Source of the DNA: Gigaspora margarita
Lineage: Eukaryota; Glomeromycota; Glomeromycetes; Diversisporales; Gigasporaceae
Direction: 5' to 3'
DNA: 64,000 nucleotides
NCBI GenBank assembly: GCA_009809945.1
Contig: WTPW01000325.1
Span: 45,530-109,529, forward strand
This document shows, piece by piece, positions 1 to 10,109 of this stretch. The notes under the pieces were generated by a model. It ran no database searches and was not told the origin of the DNA. It was given only the letters and a program-made list of their open reading frames with translations. Every line of letters begins with the position of its first letter. Positions within the stretch are counted from its first letter, which is position 1. The translations under genes were made by a program, and so were the position numbers.

Positions 1-260
1 GTGGTGAACAGTATGCGGCATACTTGTCTAAAATATGATTATAAGCAATTGATCTTGTGCACGTAATGCACGTGATCGATCGAGACTATGTATATGAGAT
101 CATCAAAATGATCAATTATGGATGATTGGTAATTTAATAAATGCCAGGGTAAGTTATGGTATCAATTAAGGTGCAAATCGGTAGTACGAAGAAGTATACC
201 GGCATGGGTAATCGATGCGCATAAAATATGAGGTAATTATGAAGTAATTAATAAGGGACA

Positions 261-622
261 ATGGATCATATGGGGTGTCCCCTTTTAAAAGGGCCCATTT
301 TTACATATATTTTATTTTGAGATAATTGAGTTTAACCATTTGTTTTGATTTTTGGACTGATCCGGGAATAATTTAATTCCACGATTTTAATTAGTTAAAT
401 GTAACAGGTGACTATCAGATAATCTCGTGATGTGCTTGGCCTTGGACAACTTCATGTAATATTTCTTTTACATTATCTCTATTTTTTATTATGCAAATCG
501 ACTTACATTTATAATTGAAAAATGTCAATCATGTCAAAATTTATATAAATATAACGAAAACTCATTTTTCAAAAAAATGTAAAAATGGGCCCTTTTAAAA
601 GAGGACACCCCATATGATCCAT
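261..622. mobile_element. MITE-like element with 46-bp terminal inverted repeats
   Basis: Positions 261-306 and 577-622 are reverse complements with one mismatch. The core of the repeat is GGGTGTCC followed by CTTTTAAAAGGGCCC. The 270 bp between them has no open frame, so this is a small non-autonomous DNA transposon. The outer bases are themselves nearly palindromic, so no target duplication could be assigned. The GGGTGTCC tip resembles that of the hAT element starting near 47,905. Confidence 0.75.
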
Positions 623-1009
623 ATTTGATACAAGTAATATGAGTCAAATTAGACATATATAAGGAAGCGATTAGAATCGTTAGAGTTCGTCAATTAATTA
701 TTAGTTAGTCTTAGTTTAGAAAAATATCTCTTTGTAATAAAACTAATTATATAAATAAAGCAAATCTTATAAAGTAAATAGTAAACACTTGCCTTGTATT
801 GAGTTTGGTTCATTTAATACCTAATTATTAGTGCCTCTACCATCCAGGTTAGGCTTTTCTTTGACGAAAGTCATTGATTAACCCATGACACTGGTGTAGG
901 ATATAAAGATATAAGGCTAAGATCAGCATGTATTTTCCATGTATTATAGAGATTGTATTTGTAGAATAATTAAAACGTCAAGCTTTTTCAATTATAATTT
1001 CTTGATTTG
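623..1009. other. Gene-free AT-rich stretch
   Basis: No coding frame is seen. A TATATAAGG box near 657 and AATAAA-like signals at 735-760 could belong to an old LTR or promoter, but no matching second LTR or TG/CA boundary was found. The function is unassigned. Confidence 0.3.
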
Positions 1010-1029
1010 AGTAAGATATTAGCCATGGT

Positions 1030-4000
1030 TTAGATTTGGGGTTGAAGTGGCCAGTTTGGAATGAGAGTGAATTAGTATTGGAAAGATGGAGAGAGGTATT
1101 AATTTGGCGAATAGAAGTATTAAATAGAATTTTATTTTCTAGTGTACAAAACCAGGTTGGTTTTTTTCCTGATATAAGATTAAGAATTTAGGAGAAATGT
1201 GTGACCAAGCTAGAAGTATTGTGTTGTCATAGGAAGTAAGTTGTTCTAAGAACATAATATATTTGGAATGTAGTTGATGTTTGAAGGTTATATATTGGGG
1301 TGATCATATAGTAAAGATTCAAGTGGGGTATAGGGTAAGTTGATAGTAAAAGGGTGTAAAATTTCTGAGTGTGCTGCAATAGAAAATTCTAGATACTTAA
1401 GTAATAAAATTATTTTGAAAGTAGTAGAATGTTTGTTAGAACCATCGATAAGAGGGTTAGGATGTTGTAGTATATTAGTAGTAGACTATAAGTTATTTTA
1501 TAGTTGTTGTAGTCGGATATGTGTACTATTACCAAGGAGGTGTGAGTCATTAAGTCAAAGCAAAAGAGCAGAAAGATGGTATTGCAATTGTATATCCCAA
1601 ATGTTTTTGATTCTATAGATATTGTGGTTTAGCATAGTACTATTGGGTATGGTTCTTGCTAGTTTTGATTTATGCTTAGCAACAGTAAGATATTGGAAAA
1701 GGATTTATTGCATGTTGAATAGGTAAGGACAGTATTGTGTATATAATATTCAAGAATAGGTATAATACCATTGTTAATAATATAGCATGCTTGTTTGTCT
1801 GTAATTTTTTGGTATCGAGTGTGTTAATAAGTTCAGTAGCTTCCTGAGTAATTAGTTTGGATTGTGTAGTAGATTTGGATAAGTGGAAAACCAACATTCA
1901 AGAAACTTAAAAGGTGTTTTAGAAGGTTGGCATTGAATATTTTGGTGCAAGAAAGAAATAGAAGGTGTATGTATAGAATTGGATATAAGTGTAGATTTTT
2001 GTGGGTTGACTTTAATATTAGCCATTTGGTAGAATGAAGAAGCTGTATTCAGAATTTGTTCTAGATGTAGTTGAGATTTTGCAATCCATAGAGTATCATC
2101 CATGTATGCAAGAACTGGTGGAGAAATATGGCATGGCCAAGAAACAGAAGACTTGTAGCCAGAATAAGTATAGGAAATTTTGCTAATAAGGGGGTCATAG
2201 TAAATATGCCAAAATAAAGGTATAATAGTTTCACCTTGGTCAATTCCATCTTGAACTTCATAAGGAAGTATAAGTCCAAAATTGGTAATTACTCTATTAG
2301 TTCTTGATATTAAAAGATTGGTAAGAATTGTAGTAAGATGTGATAGCATATTGAGTCTATGAAGGGATAAAGCAAATAGGTCTATATTGACAGAGTCATA
2401 TGCTTTACTCATGTCCTGAGATAGAAGCCAGATTTCCTTTTAGTTGCAGTTTGCATCTTCAATAAAGTTGTTAAGTATGTGAATAGGGATATTAGTACTA
2501 TTACCAGGGAGTGCAATATAGTTGTGTGGATTAAGAATATTGTAAGAGAAAAATATAGAATTTAAATAGTTAGTTAAAATTTTTGTATATAGTTTTTTGA
2601 TATGTTCAATTAGGCTAATTGGTCTAGTATTATGTAAGTGTCCATCAAAAGTTGATTTTTTGGAGATAGAAAAAATGTGACCATCTTTCTATTGTTTGGA
2701 AATTGAGCCTAATATTAAACATCAGTTTAGTAGTGCTGTGATAGCAGATATAGTTTGTGAACCAACATGTTTTAGCATTTCATAGCCAATTCCAGAAGGG
2801 CCACATGCTTTGTTGTTAGGGAAATTGTTGATAGTACTAATAACTTCATTAGGATCAATAGGTTCCAAAGCTGGGCTGTACCATTCTGATAAAATATTGT
2901 GTTTGGGGTTATATTCTGTTTGCCAATGAGTAGAAAAAATTTGTCGAGTATAGGCATTATTTGCAGTCCATTGGGAGAAGTATGATCGAATATGATTTTT
3001 GACTTCAAGAGGATTAGTAAGAATATTTGTTTGAGTTTTAATATTGTCAAAGTGAACTGGGTCAGTATGGCGATTAAGAATGCTATTAATCATTTTGGTT
3101 GGGTGAGTAAGCAATCCTTCACATCTAGTATTAATAGCTGTTTGAATATGCTGTTTAAGATGATGGGCATTTTCAAGATTTCTGGCATTGTATAAAGTTT
3201 TCCAGTATGTTTTGGTTTGGGCTAGCCAGTTAGGTAGGTCAGTCTGGTTAACAGGTATTGGAGGAATAGAAAATTAGTGTTTGGAGTTTATATTCTGAAT
3301 GTGAGTAGATATTGTGGAAGGGATGTTTTGATTATGTGTTATTACATATTTGGTTTGTTGCATAATATTTCCAATAGTTTTGAGATCTTTGTGTAGTTCA
3401 GAGGCTTTAGGTGTAAAGGTATAATAAAAATTTTGAACAGTAAATTTTTGTTAGGGATAGTTTTTAGAGCAGCTGTAATGATGCTAGTTTGGAGTTTGTG
3501 CCAGGTACATTCTAAAGATTCTGTTGAATTAGAGTTGAGAGGAGTATTGTAATAAGTAATATTGTTTTGACATTGGGTTGAAAACTCTTCCCATTTCTCT
3601 TTGTCTATTAATTTATATTGAAAGACTCTGCGCTTGCAGCGTGTTTTGTGATGAAGTTTTGAAGATAGTGCAAATGGGAAACTCCATCTAGAAATGAGAA
3701 TCAGGTGATCACTATGAGTAGTAGCTAGTGGTGAAAGAAGTGAAAAGTTTATGAGGCATGGGATTATGGAATCATGTGCCCATATATAGTCAATGCGGCT
3801 ACTTAGATTATTACATTGCTAGGTATATTGGGTATTATTAGTATGATCAGCTAAATCATACATACAGTTACTATGGAGATAGGAAAGAAGTTTGGTTTTA
3901 GCAGTAGAAGCATTATTAAGAAGAGGAGAGGTGTTAAAATCACCAAGAATTATAGGGTGCAAATTTAAGGAAAGTGCTTGCTGTGTCCATAAAATAATAG

Positions 4001-4520
4001 TTTCTTGTGATTGGTTTCGGATATGTTGATTGGTAGAATAAAGGTAAATAGATATAATTTGAAATTTGAAATTATGTTTGAAAAATAGATCAATTGCAAT
4101 TGTGCCTCCAGGATGTGTAAGTATATTGTGAATATGGGGTTTTAGAAGATTGTTAATCATGATACCAGTGCCCTCTGCAGAGTTGTTGAGGCAGGACCAG
4201 AAGTATGAGAAATGTTTATTGTTAAAGAATTTTTTTGGTTTGGAGTCAGAGAGTTTTGTTTCAGTAATGCTACAGATTTGAATGTTATTAGATAGGCAGA
4301 ATTCTTCCCAAAGTTGCCTTTTAAGAGGAGTGTTATAACCTTGAACATTATATGTGGCAATAGTAAGGTCAAAAGCTTGGGGTGAGTTGTTTGGTTGAAG
4401 TGTTGTGTGTGGAGAGTAGTTGGGTTGTGGTATTATAGTAGATGTAGATGGTTCTGCATTGTTAATAAATAATTCATTCTCAATATTGTTAATTGGTATA
4501 TTTAATGTTGGGTTATCTGA
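1030..4520 (-). pseudogene. LINE-A1 ORF2 relic: endonuclease-reverse transcriptase
   Basis: The product would nick target DNA and copy the element's RNA. The endonuclease part (about 4370-3780) shows ATYNVQG, ITETK, ILGDFN and SSRIDYIW, the conserved Asn, Glu, Asp and substrate-contact motifs of APE-type LINE nucleases. The RT part shows NNKACGPSGIGYEML (about 2800), MSKAYDSVN (about 2400), GIDQGETIIPLFW and the catalytic AYMDD (about 2090-2112). In-frame stops occur near 3822, 2716 and 2680, and frames shift between blocks. The frame ends near 1030 with sequence matching the linker before RNase H in copy A3, so RNase H is absent. The family assignment is firm. Assignment to the I/Tad supergroup rests on A3, which keeps RNase H. 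Confidence 0.85.
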
Positions 4521-4777
4521 TTTGAGTAAGGCTTTATAAAAGAGATAAACTTAAAAAGGTATGAAGAAGTAATTAGGTAAAAGGAACTCTTGTAGTAAAT
4601 ATATATGTGCTTCTTCAAAAACATAATCAATTCTACTATATTTAATAGAAATTCTAATATACTGTTCTGTATAAAACATTGGATATTCCTCTTGTAAATA
4701 AGTTAAAAAGGAGCCAACAGTTTGTGGTGAAGGTAAAGATTGTAATCTATAATAGTATAAAAATTTGTTGTAGCAAA

Positions 4778-7690
4778 TTAATGGTCATAGATCTCAAGTG
4801 GATTGGGATAAAAGTTGATGTTTGTTCTTTCTATAGCATCAGTATGTGTGGCTGATATATTGAAATTGTTATCAGAGCTATCTGATAGCAATTCATATTC
4901 ATTATAAATCTCTTGTTCTATTAAGTAGGTAGGATTATGTTGTTGTATAGGTGATGATTCATTATCAGGATAGGTTGGTGCTAAATTGTTGTTAATATTA
5001 GAAGGTAATATCTCAGAGGGAGATAATGATATGGATTCTGAGATAATTAGTGTATTGTCTTCTATAGCACTCACTGTATGCCCGGCTTGCACGGCTCTGC
5101 AAGATTCAAAAGTCCTCTGATTAAACGTTAGATGACCGTCATTATCCAAATCTTCTGGGTAAATAGGCTTTACCACCTGCCTACTTACATCATTCTCTTC
5201 TCTAACTACTAAGGATGTATCTTTTAGAGAAGCGGTGGCTGCATTTATGTTATTTGTAGAAGACAAAGTTATTGCAAAGGAGTTTCCTTAAAGAAGAGAG
5301 ATTCTTCAATAAGTGATGGAATTTGAAAGTTAATGTTGAACTTTGTTAATAAAAATTGTTCAGCCTCTGGGTATGCTTCTTCTTTATAAAATTTGGCTAT
5401 TTGGGAAAAAGATGGTTGTTTGTCTTTGATAAGATCAAAGTAAGTAATTACTCATGCCAGGAAGTCTGTATCAATAAGTTCATTGGTGATTTTATCAATA
5501 GCTGTACTTTTGATAAGATTGTCAATATTGTGGTTTTGTGCTGCAATTTGTTGATATGATATTAAATATTTATAAAAAAAGGCATTATAGCATCCTTGTT
5601 TTGTCTCTACCAAATTGTCTGCACAGTAAGCTACTTCTGCTTTATCTGCAAGTTCACAAGAAGTCTAGTTGGAAAGGGTTTGTCAAATGATGCTTTATGT
5701 TTCGCATCAATATAAAATATTGATTCATCAATAATAAGATCTTCTATATTAAGAGTTTTTTTTGGAAAAGACTTAAATGATTGGTCTAGTATATCTTTGA
5801 AAAGTTTAGATGTATCGTGTTAATAGTTTTCATTAATATAATTACAGTCTGTATGCTTGCAAGTAAGAATATGGTAGTTGATAGAACGAAAACATTCATT
5901 GCATCTTTTTTGAAAATTATATGGTTCTTGAAAAGTAAATTGAAAAGGCAGAAAGGTTTTGAGCTAAAGAATAAATTTTCTTTGTATTTCTTTTTTTAAA
6001 GTATTAAAGGTTTGTTCTTTTTCTAGAGAGTTGTTTAATGAAGGAATAGAAAATTTTTTAAGAAATAAGGATTTAGGAATATTAAAAAGGAGTTGGATAT
6101 TAAATTTGTTATCATGTTTAATAGTAAGATATTTTTCTGGTTTATCTGTAGAGATTGTATATGGATAGAGGTTGTATTTCTTAGACTGAAGGTTTAGATC
6201 CTCAGCAAATTTATTATAGTTAATTGCCTGGTAGTTATCTGATAAATAAAGATACATTCATGCTAAGTTTAAACAGAATTGAAGTCAGTTTTCTGGTTTG
6301 TAAGGAGGAATTGTTGCTGAAAATACAAAGATTTTAGTATAGTTGAGTTTTGTAACATGCACTGTTGTAAATTTGTGGATTAAAAGTTTAAGGGTTTTTT
6401 CATAGATATCAAAGGGTATTTTAGCAATTTTGTCTACTATTGGATTTTTTTATATATGTAACTAGACAGAAAATCAGGACTTTCTTTTGCTATTGTTCTA
6501 ATTATATAGTGAAAGCTAGCTTTAAGTGGTTTGGTATTTTTTGTACCTTCTTTAATTATACTACCAGGATAAAAGTTGTGAAGATGTGTTTTAAGAAAAT
6601 TGTATAATAAAGAAGAAGTATGTGTTTGGAGTTTTATTGGGTTCCATTTCTTCAGTGATTGGAAAGTTTGCAAGCCAATCATAAGTTGGATTAGATTTGG
6701 TATGAGTATTAGAAGTTTTGCTAGAAGATAAATTTTTATTAGAAGGTATTTGCTGTTCTTTATTAAGAAGTTGTTGTTGTTTTTGTTGCTGTTGTTGTTG
6801 TTGCTGTTGTTGTTGCTGTTGTTGTTGTTGTTGTTGTTGTTGATGCTGTTGTTGTTGCTGTTGTTGTTGCTGTTGCTGTTGTTGTTGCTTTTTACCTTTA
6901 ATTTGTTTACCTCTTTGTGCAAGTCTTCTAAAAAAATTGAGTTTTTCTTCTTTTGAAAGTGTAAAGCAGTAGTAAAAGTGACAAAAGGAGAGTTGTTTTA
7001 AGTTTAATTTTTTTTGAACAGGAACTAGTTTAAAGTCTTTAGACAGTTTAGCACATTCACGATGCAATAAATGTTCCTTAAAGATGCAACATTTGGTATA
7101 TCTAGTGCATGTTGTTCATTTGAAGATAATTTAACACAAGGAATATCTTTAGCTTTGCATAAGAAACAAGTATGAAAGTGTTGTGAATGAGGAGTAATAG
7201 CTGTAGGAGTTGGATCTTGATAGTAGTTTGGAAATAAGATTCTAGGTTGTGTATTTGTAAGGTTAAGATTTTGAGTTGTAGATTGTTTAATAGGTGATTT
7301 GGGAACAGTATCTTTAATTTTAGGAAATCTTCTCTCAATATTAACAATTGGAGAGGTGTCCATAGGAGTTGGTTCTTGAGAGAGTGTTTTAGTAGTAAGT
7401 TCAGTAGGAATGCGGTAAAATTGAGATGTAAAATTAACATAGTATTTTTTACAAATACAAGTACTAATTGTTGGTTGAGTTGGTACAGGGAAGTAGTGAT
7501 AGGTATTTTTAATTTTGGTTTCACAATTGGGAGGACTAAAGGCAGATGGCATTACTTTAAGTATTGCAGCATCTGTTTCTTTAATAAATACTCCAAAACG
7601 ATCTTTGTATTTAGGATAAAAGTAGTCAATATCATAGCAAACAGGTTCTTTAGTAGTAAGTATAGTTTTGTTAAATATATTGAGTTATAT
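4778..7690 (-). pseudogene. LINE-A1 ORF1 relic with polyglutamine insert
   Basis: ORF1 of this family is long and of unknown fold. Its N-terminal block (about 7680-7100) aligns with copy A2 through KEP, then DY-Y-KY-RG, then CxCKKYxxxFTSQFYRI, a Cys/aromatic motif that may bind metal. A later CFLCKA motif is near 7160. A C-terminal block (about 6640-6440, HNFYPG then IAKESPDFLSSYIY) also aligns with A2. The most distal frame (5266-4778) contains VVKPIYPEDLDNDGHL and runs toward ORF2. The A2 start codon (ATG at 18752) is not preserved here, and stops break the frame several times. The LINE ORF1 role, RNA binding, is inferred from position only. Confidence 0.7.
6774..6893 (-). repeat. CAA/CAG trinucleotide tract in ORF1
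   Basis: About 40 nearly uninterrupted CAA/CAG codons are present on the minus strand. In the ORF1 frame they read polyglutamine broken by single His or Lys residues. Other frames give poly-Asn or poly-Leu shadows. Copy A2 has no such tract at the equivalent place, so it expanded in A1 or its direct parent. Confidence 0.85.
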
Positions 7691-7868
7691 AGTAAATTTT
7701 GTAGATAGGTAGAAAAGTAGTTCAAATTTAATTAAATAAGATATAAAATATATATTTAGAATTATTCAAGAGAAAATTAAATTTAATGACTAGGATAATA
7801 AGATAGAGATTGTTGAGGGCTTCACAAAAAGGTATAATTTGTTTTATGTAACATAACACCAACTAAGC

Positions 7869-8372
7869 TAGTGATTTAAGCTACATGATTTTGGTCAGCT
7901 GGCTAAGCCAGCCAACCAAAATATCAGCTAAGCAGCTGGCTAATAGCTAATAGCATACTTTCAGAATAATTCAGAACTAATAATGTATCACACTTTATAT
8001 TACGATAATAATTTATTCTATATATCAATTAATAATTAAACTATCCAAAATACACAGGTGTTGATAAAAAGATATAATCGGTAATCAACTATAATTTTTA
8101 AATAATATAATTAAAATATGCAGTTTAGTATAAATTGTTGAATTGCTTTAATTAAATAGTACATTTGATAATTTTATGAAAATGCAAATTAGTGATATGA
8201 ATCATGCAAAAAATTTGTAATTGATTGGTAGTTGTAAAAAGAATTAATCGATTTTTGATTCATATCACTAGAGGTGACCTTAGCCGTATTAGCCAGCCGA
8301 CCACATTATATCAGCTGGCTTAGCCAGCTAATCCAGCTTAGCCGTGGCTGCTTCAGCCGGCTTAAAATACTA
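7869..8372. mobile_element. hAT-like MITE with perfect 8-bp duplication, inside LINE-A1
   Basis: AACTAAGC occurs at 7861-7868 and again at 8373-8380. The ends read TAGTGATTTAAGC and, on the other strand, TAGTATTTTAAGC. The interior is rich in GGCTAAGCCAGC-type inverted motifs. Copy A2 lacks this block at the equivalent site (about 18,875), which confirms insertion. Confidence 0.8.
8190..8270. mobile_element. Miniature palindromic element nested in the 7.87-8.37 kb MITE
   Basis: TAGTGATATGAATCA at 8190 is mirrored by TGATTCATATCACTA ending at 8270. The 81-bp unit could fold into a hairpin. It may be an independent insertion or the host element's own centre. Confidence 0.5.
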
Positions 8373-9040
8373 AACTAAGCAAGTATTTGTTATACAAGTC
8401 ACGTGCTATTTAGATCATGTGATGCAGATCACGTGTTACACAAATCACGTGTTACATAAGATATGCAAGATTGATAATATTACTTTGTGTAAATTAGAAA
8501 GGTTACAAAAAAAGGAAATATTTGCTTTGTGTAAATTTAATTAATAATTTGTTTGACTAATTGAGAACCAATGAGTTTGAGGTTATTAAAAATGTGGGTA
8601 ACACGATTTTATGCTACACAAAAAACGCCTATGGGTATTTTTTGTAGCAAAGTTAAAAAAAAAAAAAAAAAAAAAAAAATAAAAAGTTTGAAGGTTTTTC
8701 TAGTATATCTTAGTCAGTTTTAGAGCTATAAACTTGAAATAAAGCTTGTTATGATGAGAAAAGTATGCTCTTTAACTTTCTCTTAGTTTGCAAAATAAAT
8801 TAAAAAGGCCGTTTTAGTTGTATTTTAGAAAAATACAATTTTAGGCCAAAAGGCCTTTACTTAATAAGTTTGAGGATTTTTGTAGTAAATTTGAGTATTA
8901 TATATATTTTGGAAAGTAGAACAAGTTTATTTAAGAGTAGAAACTAGGATAACTTAATAAATTATAAAGTTATAAAGATTTTTTAAAATAATTAAGTTGG
9001 AAAATTTTGTATACAAGTGATTAGCAGAAAGAGTTTGCCA

Positions 9041-9354
9041 CTTTTTTCCTTATTAGGTAACCTACTTTGGGCTATTAAGCAAAGTTGTTCAGCATGTAAT
9101 TTTATATTATATTTGAGGTTGAATCATGCTTTTTGGACCTTTTACTAAGTAAAAAATGGGGTTAAGGTTTGAAAAAAAATTTTTTTTAAAAAAAATTGTT
9201 TTTTTTTTAGAAAAAATTTTTTTTCTAACTTTAAACCAATTTTCACTTAGTAAAAGGTCCAAAAAGCACAATTCAACCTCAAATATAATATAAAATTACA
9301 TGGCGAACAACTTTGCTTAAGAGCCCAAAGTAGGTTACCTAATAAGAAAAAAAG
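9041..9354. mobile_element. Palindromic MITE (family D), arms of about 140 bp
   Basis: The left arm (CTTTTTTCCTTATTAGGTAA onward) and right arm (ending CCTAATAAGAAAAAAAG) are near-perfect reverse complements around a T/A-rich centre at about 9180-9215. The sequence would form a long hairpin. A degraded relative lies at 29,176-29,345. Confidence 0.8.
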
Positions 9355-9862
9355 TTTAATCAAGAAATACAATAAATTTTAACTTTAGTATATAGATAAC
9401 CCATTTTTCTTACAAGGTAACCTACTTCTATTGACTAAGTAAAGTTGTTCAGGGCATGTTTTTACATATATTTCTTATGTTAAAATTGCAAAAATATTTG
9501 ATTTTGGCCAAGTTACATTTTCGTTTTGTGCAAAATTGACAAAATTTTAATTCAATTTTTAAAGCTCAATTTTTTCTTCTCCCCTTGTTCTATATACCCA
9601 AAAAATTTAATTTAAAGTTAATAAGTAACATTTAAAAGAATTTTAGCTCAAAGTTATATAGTAAATTCGTATATTTTTTTAAAAATTTTAATTATAGATA
9701 ACATTTTGAACCCCTGTAAAGAAATATGTCCTGGGCCTGATATGTTTTCTTTTGGTTAATTTGTGTGAATTGCTATTTATAGGTTTCAAAAAACTTTTAA
9801 ACCATGTATTTAAATTTGTTAAATATGGTTTAAGAGAAAGAATTTTAAAAGTTTGTAAAAAT
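9355..9862. other. Repeat-derived sequence, including displaced part of LINE-A2
   Basis: No gene is seen. GGTAACCTACTT and AAAGTTGTTCAG near 9405-9445 echo family D. From roughly 9780 to 9862 the sequence can be aligned loosely to LINE-A1 near 6000-6070 and continues the A2 copy interrupted by LINE-B. The limits are uncertain. Confidence 0.4.
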
Positions 9863-9878
9863 TGCTTTTTGGGAATAT
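9863..9878. repeat. Target-site duplication of LINE-B, left copy
   Basis: TGCTTTTTGGGAATAT is repeated exactly at 17006-17021. The left copy is followed by a run of T, the poly(A) tail of a minus-strand LINE. Confidence 0.9.
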
Positions 9879-10109
9879 ATATTTTTTTTTAATTGGCGAA
9901 CATGCCATAATTTTATTTCTAAAAATAGTTACATTATCTAATGCTATTACTATTTCCAGTACTTTGTACCTTACAACTAAACTACAGCACACCCAGTTAC
10001 TCTAAGCACCTGTGTGTGACCTGCTAATTCAGAATTCGTCTCCTTCCCTTATTGAGTAATACTCCACGGGGAATTTACCGATTTGGTTCTGAGGCCTGTC
10101 ATGATCACT

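Larger units (their letters stand above)
1010..9035 (-). mobile_element. LINE-A copy 1 (A1), decayed non-LTR retrotransposon, 3'-truncated
   Basis: Read on the minus strand, the order is: 5' region (about 9035-7700), ORF1 relic (about 7690-4780), then ORF2 with an AP-type endonuclease and reverse transcriptase (about 4520-1010). The head matches copy A2 up to about 9035 and 19557 respectively, where similarity stops in both, so this is taken as the family's 5' end. The low-coordinate end stops at a point equivalent to about 25,490 of copy A3. The RNase H, the Cys motifs and the poly(A) tail are therefore missing. Many stops and frameshifts make it non-autonomous. A 504-bp MITE sits in the 5' region. 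Confidence 0.85.
7700..9035 (-). promoter_or_regulatory. LINE-A 5' region shared by copies A1 and A2
   Basis: Similarity to 18770-19557 is clear in several blocks: GAGGGCTTCACAAA (7815), ACACAAAAAACGCCTAT (8617), and AGGCCAAAAGGCCTTTACTT (8843). Since it precedes ORF1 and ends at the same place in both copies, it is probably the 5' UTR with internal promoter. Around 8400-8455 it holds a short array of TCACGTG or TCATGTG units. Confidence 0.55.

Noticed and set aside
623..870. Solo LTR of a copia-like element
   Set aside because: A TATA box and AATAAA-like motifs are present, but no boundaries, second copy or duplication could be found.
6750..6956. Plus-strand poly-leucine frame
   Set aside because: It is the antisense shadow of the CAA/CAG tract in LINE-A1 ORF1.
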